Assembly: GCF_001613265.1 (NCBI RefSeq)
Contig: NZ_BDCA01000021.1
Location: forward strand, 82,827-146,826
Reading direction: 5' to 3'
Length of the DNA: 64,000 nucleotides
Source of the DNA: Nocardia vermiculata NBRC 100427
Lineage (GTDB): Bacteria > Actinomycetota > Actinomycetes > Mycobacteriales > Mycobacteriaceae
Position 1 is the first letter of the stretch, and each line of letters opens with the position of its first letter. The notes below the pieces were generated by a model that was not told the DNA's origin, searched no databases, and saw only the letters and a list, made by a program, of their open reading frames with translations. The position numbers and the translations under genes are program-made. Shown here one piece after another: positions 50,424-58,087 of the stretch.

Positions 50424-50932
50424 TCGTCGGTGCGCCGCCGGCGCCAGTCCTTGTTGAGCTGGACCCGAATATCCTCGAGCTGCACCTCTGCGGTGGGGCT
50501 GCGCAGCTCTACCCGGACCGGCGATCCGGTCGCGTCTTCGACGCGCTCCATCGGGGCGACCCCGTCCTGCAGATAGGTGTCGCCCCACTGCCACAGTGCG
50601 AAGACGACGGGCAGCGCATCGCGGCCCATCTCGGTGAGGACGTATTCGCTGCGCGTGCGCTTACCTTCCTCCTGATAGGGCTGTTTGCGTAGTAGTCCGG
50701 CGTCGGTCAGTTTGCGCAGCGCGGCCGCGGCAGCGGCATCGGTAATCCCCACCCGCGCCGCAAAACCATCGAAACGTGTTGTGCCGTAGATGGCTTCACG
50801 CAGGATCAGCACGGCTGAACGAGTGCCCACGACGTCCAGCGCCTTGACGATGGAGCATCCGTCCGGCTTCCACGAGCTGAGATCGCGCAGGGGTGGCTCC
50901 AGCTTCACGGGCATGAGTCTCATCATACTCAC
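50420..50932 (-). CDS. HxlR-family winged-helix regulator
   Basis: Up to 170 residues. The HxlR signature runs through CSIVKALDVVGTRSAVLILREAIYGTTRFDGFAARVGITDAAAAAALRKLTDAGLL, followed by the wing YQEEGKRTRSEYVLTEMGRDALPVVFALWQWGD. It may sense oxidants or ligands; no conserved redox Cys other than the early C is seen. Start uncertain: GTG 50932, or ATGs at 50926, 50923 or 50914; a small GAGT/ACTC dyad overlaps this region. Target may be the adjacent hydrolase gene upstream. Confidence 0.88.
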   Translation of the reverse strand: MSMMRLMPVKLEPPLRDLSSWKPDGCSIVKALDVVGTRSAVLILREAIYGTTRFDGFAARVGITDAAAAAALRKLTDAGLLRKQPYQEEGKRTRSEYVLTEMGRDALPVVFALWQWGDTYLQDGVAPMERVEDATGSPVRVELRSPTAEVQLEDIRVQLNKDWRRRRTDD

Positions 50933-50963
50933 TCTGACTTGCCACGACTAAGGCCAGGTTCTG

Positions 50964-51896
50964 TCAGACCGTGCCGGAGCGCTGCGCGAGGAAGCGGCCG
51001 ACTCGGTCCGCGATCTGCGCAGGCGCCTCCCCGTTGATGGCGTGTGAGCGTCCGGCCCACACCTCCACGTCGGCACCCGGGACCGTACGTGCCGCCTCGG
51101 CAGCCCGGTCGGCGTTGTGCACGATGCTGCTTCCCGCCAGGATCACCAGCAGCGGTACCGAGATGGAGCGCAATTCCGCATCGGTGGGTCGTCGGGGTTG
51201 GACCGGGATCTGCTCGAAATCGCGCATCCCCGAGGCGATCAGCCTGGCCTCGGGGAGCGAGTCGTCGACTCGCACGCCGCCCGAAATCCAGCTCAGCAAT
51301 CGTTGCCGGAGGCTGTGCGGCATCGCGGGGAACACGCTGCCCAGCGAAACCACCAGCATTTTCCAGGTGATCGGCGCGAACGTCATGGCCGGGTCGAGCA
51401 GGATCGCCGACGCCAGTCGCCCGGGCCGGTGGATTGCGGTCTGCGCGGTGAGCCAACCGCCGATACTCACCCCCAGCACATGCACCCGGTCGACCGCCAG
51501 CTGCCCGATGGCTTCGTCGAGCCAGCGCGCCTGATCTTCCGGACCGGTGATCGGCGCGGTCTGCGCACACGCGCCCGGCTCGCCCAAGCTGTCCATCGAC
51601 CATACGGTGCGCTGTGCGGCGAGACCGGGAATGTTGGACCGCCACATGGGCGTCGAGGCCTGCCGCCCGGACAACAGCAGCAGGGGCTCGGCGGTGGCGG
51701 GCCCGAATCGGTAGGCGGTGGTCCGGCCGAACGACGTGTCCAGAATCCGGGTTTCGTCCGGAGGCGGCAATGTCGCCATACCGTCGCGGTATGCGGCGCT
51801 GAACCTGGCTCGGCCCGCGGCACTGCGGAAACATCCGATGCCCTCGGCCTGCGGTGCGATCGGAGCGGTGTCGAGCAGTGGTGAACGGTCGGTCAC
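50964..51896 (-). CDS. Alpha/beta hydrolase
   Basis: 310 residues from a GTG at 51896. Fold features: LLLLSGRQASTPMWRSNIPGLA (oxyanion side), nucleophile elbow VHVLGVSIGGWLTAQTA, and the late His in VWAGRSHAINGEAPAQIADRVGRFL. The usual acid position reads LLVILAGSSIVHN, with no clear Asp, so catalysis should be checked. Divergent from menC. Lies 31 bp upstream of the HxlR gene on the same strand, perhaps its target or partner. No secretion signal. Confidence 0.85.
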   Translation of the reverse strand: MTDRSPLLDTAPIAPQAEGIGCFRSAAGRARFSAAYRDGMATLPPPDETRILDTSFGRTTAYRFGPATAEPLLLLSGRQASTPMWRSNIPGLAAQRTVWSMDSLGEPGACAQTAPITGPEDQARWLDEAIGQLAVDRVHVLGVSIGGWLTAQTAIHRPGRLASAILLDPAMTFAPITWKMLVVSLGSVFPAMPHSLRQRLLSWISGGVRVDDSLPEARLIASGMRDFEQIPVQPRRPTDAELRSISVPLLVILAGSSIVHNADRAAEAARTVPGADVEVWAGRSHAINGEAPAQIADRVGRFLAQRSGTV

Positions 51897-51971
51897 GCGG
51901 TCACCGTACCGGGCGTGGCGATGGGCCACCGACGCTCCGGCCGGACCGCAGCCCTGGCTAGGCTGGCTCGG

Positions 51972-52940
51972 GTGAGCGATCTGGATCCGGCCTCCGCCCT
52001 GGTGTACGCCATTCCGTTGCGCAACCGGTTTCGCGGCATCACGGTGCGCGAGGGGATGCTGATCGAGGGGCCGCGGGGCTGGGGCGAATTCTGCCCCTTC
52101 GTCGAATACGACGATCGGGAGGCCGCCAACTGGCTGGCCACCACGGTGGAGCAGATCGAGCACGGGTGGCCGGAGCCACTGCGCTCGCATATTCCGATCA
52201 ACTGCACCGTCCCGGCGGTCGACCCGGAGCGGGCGTACACGATCGCCGCCGAATCCGGTTGCCGCACCGCGAAAATCAAGGTCGCCGATCATCCCGAATC
52301 GTTGTCCGAGGATATCGAGCGGGTGGCCGCGGTGCGGGATGCCTTGGGCCCCGAGGGGGCGCTGCGCGTGGATGCGAACGCCCTGTGGGATGTCGACACC
52401 GCGGTGCGGCACCTCGAGCAGATCGACCGTGCCGCCGGCGGTCTGGAGTACGCCGAGCAGCCCTGCCGCACGATCGAAGAGCTGGCCGAAGTGCGGCGAC
52501 GGGTCGACATTCCCATCGCCGCCGACGAATCCATTCGCCGAGCCGAGGATCCACTGCGGGTAGCGGTCGCCGGTGCAGCGGATGTCGCGGTGCTGAAATG
52601 CACGCCGCTCGGCGGTGTGCGCCGGGCATTGCAGGTCGCCGAGGCGGCGGGGCTGCCGTGCGTGATCTCCTCGGCACTCGAGACCAGCGTCGGCTTGTCC
52701 GCACAGCTCGCGCTCGCGGGAGCACTGCCCGAACTCGATTACGCGTGCGGACTGGGCACGGTCACCCTGTTCGACGGGGATGTGGTGTCGGATTCGTTGC
52801 GTCCGGTGGACGGTCGCCTGCCGGTGCCGCACACCCCACCAGCCCCCGATCCCGAACTCCTGCAACGCTTCCGACATCCCGATCCCGAGCGGGTGCAGTG
52901 GTGGCAGGACCGGCTGGAGCGGGTACAGCGACTGCTCTGA
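51972..52940 (+). CDS. menC: o-Succinylbenzoate synthase
   Basis: 322 residues from GTG 51972. Enolase-superfamily enzyme of menaquinone synthesis converting SHCHC to o-succinylbenzoate. Diagnostic residues: acid/base Lys in RTAKIKVAD, metal ligands Asp in LRVDANALWDVD, Glu in LEYAEQPCRTI and Asp in IAADESIRR, and second Lys in VAVLKCTPLGGVRRAL. The actinobacterial short form is usual at this length. No other men genes in the window. Confidence 0.94.
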   Translation: MSDLDPASALVYAIPLRNRFRGITVREGMLIEGPRGWGEFCPFVEYDDREAANWLATTVEQIEHGWPEPLRSHIPINCTVPAVDPERAYTIAAESGCRTAKIKVADHPESLSEDIERVAAVRDALGPEGALRVDANALWDVDTAVRHLEQIDRAAGGLEYAEQPCRTIEELAEVRRRVDIPIAADESIRRAEDPLRVAVAGAADVAVLKCTPLGGVRRALQVAEAAGLPCVISSALETSVGLSAQLALAGALPELDYACGLGTVTLFDGDVVSDSLRPVDGRLPVPHTPPAPDPELLQRFRHPDPERVQWWQDRLERVQRLL

Positions 52941-52943
52941 GGA

Positions 52944-53471
52944 TCAGCCGATACGTGCACCGCAGTCGTAGAGGGTGGTGCGCAGTAACAACGCGGCTTC
53001 CGGGCCGATGATCCCATCCACCAAATCCAGGTAGCGGGTGCAGAATTCCGGGCCGTGTGGGGCTCGCTCGTTGTCCGGTTCGAGATGATGGGCGAGTTCG
53101 TGCAGTATCACCAATTCACGGAGGGCCCAAGCAGTTCCGCCGGAATGCAACGGCACCGCGAGAACCGCGCGGCCGATTTCGTAGTGTGCGGCGGCGGTTC
53201 CGGCGCGGGCGCGCACGGCCAGTGGCTCGAGTGCTCGTTCCCATTGGGCGCGAACCCAGTTCAGGGCGAGGACGCGGTCGGCGTAGTCCTGAACCGACTC
53301 GACCGAGGCGAACCTCCGCTCGATCGGCAGCGTGATGTGGGAGCCGTGCAGTTCGACCGTGCGGGCACCGGATTCCTCGGCACGGTCGAACATCCGGCGC
53401 ACCAGGTTCTCGGCGTCGTACACCCGGCTGCGCTGCGAATCACGCGCCGGCACCGCGGCTCCCCGAGGCAA
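52944..53471 (-). CDS. TIGR04338-family metallohydrolase
   Basis: 175 residues. Zinc-metalloprotease-type motif LHELAHHLEPDN near residue 125, with a third His candidate in APHGPEFCTRYLDLVDGII. This actinobacterial family is uncharacterised. The only usual start in frame near the domain is TTG 53471; the sequence just upstream (STPVDPDALPRG) reads like a natural N-terminus but begins at an ATC codon, so the start needs checking. Forms a pair with the DUF2786 gene on the same strand, as in related genomes. Confidence 0.85.
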   Translation of the reverse strand: MPRGAAVPARDSQRSRVYDAENLVRRMFDRAEESGARTVELHGSHITLPIERRFASVESVQDYADRVLALNWVRAQWERALEPLAVRARAGTAAAHYEIGRAVLAVPLHSGGTAWALRELVILHELAHHLEPDNERAPHGPEFCTRYLDLVDGIIGPEAALLLRTTLYDCGARIG

Positions 53472-53579
53472 TGCGTCCGGATCGACAGGGGTCGAGATGC
53501 TCCAGCAGGATCGCCCGGTGCGAAATCGTCAGGCGCGACGTGCGTTCGATTCGGCTCCTACGTCCGCTGTGCCGGGTGT

Positions 53580-54452
53580 TCACGCGCCCGGTGCATCCAG
53601 ACGGCCACGTGCGGCCGGCAATTCGGGTGAGGAGCCGAGCCTCGCATGACGACCCGCGCGGTCACCCGCGCGGCGGGCCGCGGGGGAGTATCCGGTGGAT
53701 TCCTGTGGCCCGCGCCAGGTGCCGCGCGCCTCGGAGGTGCGGGTGTAGAAGTCGGTCAGTTCCAGATCCTTGTTGCGCAGGGCGAGTGCGGTTCCGGTGG
53801 ACGCGGCTGCGCCGGCACCTCGGGCACCCGAGGGCTCCTCGTCACGAACGGCTTCGGCCTCGACATCGGACTTCACCTGTGCCAGGCGCCGGCCGATCCG
53901 ATCGGCGAAGGCCATCTGGAAGTTGAGCCGGGCTGTCACCGCGGCCACCGGGGCCTGCGTGCGGCGGCGCACCTTCCGGCCCCATCTGGTGGTCTCCACG
54001 ACGACCTTCTCGACCGTGGCGGCCTTGTAGGCACCGGATTTGATGTACTGGTCGGACGCCCGCACCATCTGCACCAGCAGGCTCGTGTACAGCGCCTCGC
54101 AGGTCGCGATATCGGAGTCGAAACCGTAGGCGTACACCTGCGTCGACGTGCGGGTGACGTCGCAGCGCACATCGTTGGCCGAGGCGATCGCCACGAACAA
54201 CTGCACGTAGGTCCGCAGCCCCTTCTTACCCGCGGCGCCGATCGGGACGACCTTCTGCGTCGGCACCGGCCGGTGTTCCCGGCCGGCGATATGCGCCCGC
54301 GCCACCGCCAGATCGATCGACGAACGCGTCGCCAGCCGCTGCGCCGCCGCCATGAACGCCTCGGCCTCGTGCTCGTTGTCGGTCGACTCGGCCTGACGCA
54401 GCAGCCCACCGATACGGGTGAGCAACTTGTCCGGAGCCAGTGGTGTCGACAT
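53580..54452 (-). CDS. DUF2786 domain protein
   Basis: 290 residues. DUF2786 at the N-terminus (DKLLTRIGGLLRQAESTDNEHEAEAFMAAAQRLATRSSIDLAVARA) is followed by a conserved central region (FVAIASANDVRCDVTRTSTQVYAYGFDSDIATCEALYTSL) and a variable tail. Function unknown; often beside TIGR04338 metallohydrolase genes, as here. ATG 54452 is chosen over ATG 54488. Confidence 0.85.
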   Translation of the reverse strand: MSTPLAPDKLLTRIGGLLRQAESTDNEHEAEAFMAAAQRLATRSSIDLAVARAHIAGREHRPVPTQKVVPIGAAGKKGLRTYVQLFVAIASANDVRCDVTRTSTQVYAYGFDSDIATCEALYTSLLVQMVRASDQYIKSGAYKAATVEKVVVETTRWGRKVRRRTQAPVAAVTARLNFQMAFADRIGRRLAQVKSDVEAEAVRDEEPSGARGAGAAASTGTALALRNKDLELTDFYTRTSEARGTWRGPQESTGYSPAARRAGDRAGRHARLGSSPELPAARGRLDAPGA

Positions 54453-54643
54453 CGAGCGCCAGGATACGAGAACCCACCGACACGGCACCGCGGACGTCCG
54501 TGCGCTGCGAGCGCACGCCGGCCGCGGAGCACGCCGGAATCACACAGAGCAGCCGAACAATGTATCTTGCCTTGTGCAACCGGCGCAGTGTGCCGGCGCT
54601 CACGCGTCGGGGGGCTGTGTTCGTTTACGACCCTGGAGTATCG

Positions 54644-55978
54644 ATGGCTTTGAACAAGGCGTTCTCGGACAAGACTCGTGCGCGAGCCACCTCACGACGC
54701 ACGTCACTGGTGTCCCGCGCCGCGCTGGCCGCGGTCTCGGCTGCGCTGCTCACCGCCGGTTTCACCAGCGCCTGTTCCAGCGGTAACGGTAACGACGCGA
54801 TCAACCAGAACATGGACGGCCGCGGCCCCATCACCTACGTCGAGGGTAAGGACACCACCGAAAACGGTGCGGTCAAGCAGCTCATCGAGCGGTGGAACGC
54901 CGGTCATCCGGACGAGCAGGTCACCTTCAAAGAGCAGTCCAACGACGCCTCGCAGCAGTACGACGACCTGGCCCAGCACATGAAGGCCAAGCAGTCCGAC
55001 TACGACGTGATGGCGCTGGATGTGCCGTGGACTGCGGAATTCGCGGCCAAGGGCTGGATTCAGCCGTTGAAGGACTCCTTCTCCGTCGATACCTCCACCC
55101 TGCTGTCGCCGACCGTCGCCAGCGCCACCTACCAGGGCACTCTCTACGCCGCGCCGCGCAACACCAATGGCGGGCTGCTGTACTACCGCAAGGATCTGGT
55201 TCCGAACCCGCCGAAGACCTGGCCGGAACTGCTGGCCGACTGCAATATCGCGCGGGATCGCGGGATCGGTTGCTACGCGGGCCAGTTCGCGCCCTACGAA
55301 GGTCTGACCGTGAACGCGGCGGAGGTCATCAACGCCTACGGCGGCTCGTTCGTGGGCCCGGACGGCAAGACCGCGACCGTGGATTCGCCGCAGTCGCGCG
55401 CCGGTCTGCAGGTGCTCGCCGACGCCTACAAGAACGGCGATATCCCCAAGGAGGCCATCTCCTTCAAGGAGCCCGAGAGCCAGAACGCCTTCGCACAGGG
55501 CAAACTGATGTTCCTGCGCACCTGGCCGAACTTCTACGGTGTGGCCGGCTCCGACGCCTCCGCGGTGAGCGACAACTTCGGTGTCGCCCCGCTGCCCGGT
55601 AAGGACGGCATCGGCGCCTCCACACTGGGTGGCTACAACGCCGCGATCAGCGCATACTCCGAGCACAAGGCCACTGCGCTGGACTTCCTGCGCTTCCTGA
55701 TCAGTGAGGATGCGCAGCGCATCGTCGCCGAGGGCGCACTGCCGCCGGTGCGGGCGTCGATGTACGACGATCCGGCGCTGATCGCGAAGTTCCCGTACAT
55801 GCCCGCCCTGAAGGATTCGATCGCCAGCGCGGTTCCGCGTCCGGTGACCCCGTTCTACCCTGCCGTGTCGAAGGCGATCCAGGACAACGCATATGCTGCG
55901 TTGACCGGTAAGGAATCCGTCGATCAGGCGATCGGCGGAATGCAGAAGGGCATCGAAGCCGCCGGTTCCGGCTCCTGA
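54644..55978 (+). CDS. lpqY: LpqY-type trehalose-binding lipoprotein
   Basis: 444 residues. Signal peptide with lipobox FTSAC, lipid Cys at 44, anchors it to the membrane. The family 1 sugar-binding fold is shown by KQLIERWNAGHPDEQVTFKEQSNDASQQYDDLAQHMKAKQSDYDVMALDVPWTAEFA, then YYRKDLVPNPPKTWPELLADC and KLMFLRTWPNF. LpqY captures trehalose released during mycolate transfer. ATG 54644 with GGAG upstream. Followed by sugA (35 bp) and sugB, an operon. Confidence 0.9.
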   Translation: MALNKAFSDKTRARATSRRTSLVSRAALAAVSAALLTAGFTSACSSGNGNDAINQNMDGRGPITYVEGKDTTENGAVKQLIERWNAGHPDEQVTFKEQSNDASQQYDDLAQHMKAKQSDYDVMALDVPWTAEFAAKGWIQPLKDSFSVDTSTLLSPTVASATYQGTLYAAPRNTNGGLLYYRKDLVPNPPKTWPELLADCNIARDRGIGCYAGQFAPYEGLTVNAAEVINAYGGSFVGPDGKTATVDSPQSRAGLQVLADAYKNGDIPKEAISFKEPESQNAFAQGKLMFLRTWPNFYGVAGSDASAVSDNFGVAPLPGKDGIGASTLGGYNAAISAYSEHKATALDFLRFLISEDAQRIVAEGALPPVRASMYDDPALIAKFPYMPALKDSIASAVPRPVTPFYPAVSKAIQDNAYAALTGKESVDQAIGGMQKGIEAAGSGS

Positions 55979-56013
55979 CCCTGTCCGCAGTCTGCCCGTA
56001 GGAGAGTTTGAAC

Positions 56014-57033
56014 GTGTCGAGTCCTTCGGGTGCGACCGAACTCGTGCCACCCGACGATCAGCCGGAGAGCCCGAAGCCGCAGCGACGCCGCTCTCCTCGA
56101 TCGCTGCCTGCGCTGCGCGGGTGGTTGTTCGTCGCACCGGTGCTGGTGGCACTGGCGGTAGTCATCGGTTATCCGGTGATCAGCGCGCTGGTGATGTCGT
56201 TCCAGAAACCGTCCGGGCTCGACCCGGCGACCGGCATGTTCGAAGAAGGCGGGAACGCCGGATTCAGCAACTACACCCACTGGCTGCTGCAGCAGTGCCA
56301 GCTGCCCGGCGGTGTCGAATCCTGCCCCACCGGCAATCTGGGTTCGCAGTTCTGGGCGGCGGTCGGGGTCACCCTGCTGTTCACAGTGGTCACCGTGGCG
56401 CTGGAGGCGACCATCGGTCTGGGCATGGCCACCATCATGTCCAAGACGTTCCGTGGGCGGGCGCTGCTGCGCGCGGCCGTACTGATCCCGTGGGCGATTC
56501 CGACCGCGGTGACGGCACGGCTGTGGGAGTTCATGTTCCAGTACGACGGGGTGGTCAACCGGGTGCTGCACACCCACATCCTGTGGACCACCGATCCGTG
56601 GGCCTCGCGGTTCGCGGTGATCGTCGCCGATGTCTGGAAGACGACGCCGTTCATGGCGCTGCTGATTCTGGCCGGACTGCAGATGATTCCGGGGGATGTG
56701 TACGAGGCGGCCAAGGTGGACGGTGCGACGGCCTGGCAGCGTTTCGTGCACATCACGTTGCCGCTGGTGAAGCCGGCCCTGCTGGTGGCGGTCCTGTTCC
56801 GGACGATGGACGCACTGCGGCTCTACGATCTGCCCGCGATCATGATGCGTGGCAACTCCGCGACACAGACCATTTCGATCCTTGTCGTCGAGCAGACCCG
56901 CCAGGAGTCACACGGCGCCGCCGCCCTGTCGATTCTCACCTTCCTACTGATCTTCGTGGCGGCATTCTTCCTGGTGAAGGGGCTGGGAGCGAATGCGGTC
57001 GCCACCCAGGAAGAGCAGAGGAGGGCCCGGTGA
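56014..57033 (+). CDS. sugA: Trehalose-type ABC permease SugA
   Basis: 339 residues. Polar N-terminal ~35 residues, then six membrane helices, beginning GWLFVAPVLVALAVVIGYPVISALVMSF. The cytoplasmic EAA loop YEAAKVDGATAWQRFVHITLPLVKPALL contacts the ATPase. GTG 56014 (GGAGAG upstream) is preferred over a TTG at 56008. Partner permease sugB starts 67 bp downstream. Homologous to SugA of M. tuberculosis by position and features. Confidence 0.9.
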   Translation: MSSPSGATELVPPDDQPESPKPQRRRSPRSLPALRGWLFVAPVLVALAVVIGYPVISALVMSFQKPSGLDPATGMFEEGGNAGFSNYTHWLLQQCQLPGGVESCPTGNLGSQFWAAVGVTLLFTVVTVALEATIGLGMATIMSKTFRGRALLRAAVLIPWAIPTAVTARLWEFMFQYDGVVNRVLHTHILWTTDPWASRFAVIVADVWKTTPFMALLILAGLQMIPGDVYEAAKVDGATAWQRFVHITLPLVKPALLVAVLFRTMDALRLYDLPAIMMRGNSATQTISILVVEQTRQESHGAAALSILTFLLIFVAAFFLVKGLGANAVATQEEQRRAR

Positions 57034-57100
57034 GACATCATGGCGCAGCGCTCACCGGGGCCGACCGGGCGCGGGTGTCCCGCACGATACGGAGGGCCCG

Positions 57101-57985
57101 ATGAGTACTGACACCGTGGCCACACGACCTTCGACTCCCACGCGATCCTCGACTCGCTCCCCCTGGCGGTCGGCACGGACCTATGTCGGTGCCCTGATCG
57201 TGCTGGTGTGGGGTCTGGGTCCGTTCTACTGGATGGCCGTCACCGCGTTCCGGGATCCGGCGTACACGTTCGACAACAATCCGTTGCCGTCGCACCTGAC
57301 GCTGGAGAATTTCCGCAACGCGTTCGATACCAGTCGCGGAAACGATTTCGGCCGGGCGGTGCTCAACAGCATCATCATCGGTGCCGCCACCACGGTGATC
57401 GCGCTGATCATCGGCACGATGGCAGCGTATGCGCTGGCCCGGATCAGTTTCCGGGGTAAGACCCTGGTCTCCGGGCTCATCCTGAGTGCGTCGATGTTCC
57501 CGGTCGTCGTGCTGGTGACACCGCTGTTCCAGTTGTTCACCGATATCGGCTGGATCGACCAGTACCAGGCGATGATCATTCCGAACATCTCGTTCGTGCT
57601 GCCGTTGTCGGTCTACATTCTGGCGTCGTTCTTCTCGGAACTGCCCTGGGAGTTGGAGGAGGCGGCCCGGATCGACGGCGCCAGCCGGTTCCAGGCGTTC
57701 CGGCTGGTGATGCTGCCGCTGGCCGCGCCCGGTGTGTTCACCACCGCGATCCTGGCGTTCATCGCCGCGGTGAACGAGTATCTGCTGGCCAGCCTGCTGT
57801 CCGGGGACCACACCAAGCCGGTGACGGTGGCTATCGCGTTCTTCACCGGTAACGACCCGAACGTGGCGCCCTATGCCGCGATCATGGCGGCCGGCGTCAT
57901 CATTTCGGTGCCGCTGGTGATCATGGTGCTGTTGTTCCAGCGGCGCATCATCTCCGGGCTCACCGCGGGCGGCGTCAAGAGCTGA
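57101..57985 (+). CDS. sugB: Trehalose-type ABC permease SugB
   Basis: 294 residues, MalG-type permease with six helices. The EAA loop is LEEAARIDGASRFQAFRLVMLPLAAPGVFTTAILAF. ATG 57101 follows GGAGGG. The operon lpqY-sugA-sugB ends here; sugC, which completes the system in M. tuberculosis, does not follow but lies upstream at 49.3 kb. Confidence 0.92.
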   Translation: MSTDTVATRPSTPTRSSTRSPWRSARTYVGALIVLVWGLGPFYWMAVTAFRDPAYTFDNNPLPSHLTLENFRNAFDTSRGNDFGRAVLNSIIIGAATTVIALIIGTMAAYALARISFRGKTLVSGLILSASMFPVVVLVTPLFQLFTDIGWIDQYQAMIIPNISFVLPLSVYILASFFSELPWELEEAARIDGASRFQAFRLVMLPLAAPGVFTTAILAFIAAVNEYLLASLLSGDHTKPVTVAIAFFTGNDPNVAPYAAIMAAGVIISVPLVIMVLLFQRRIISGLTAGGVKS

Positions 57986-58087
57986 GTAACGTTTACTGAG
58001 GGTTAGCTGACGGCTCGGTTGCGTCGGCACGTAGGCTGGTTTCTACCTGTCTTGTGAAGTTCGCCGACGCTCCGGGAGGAGATGCTC

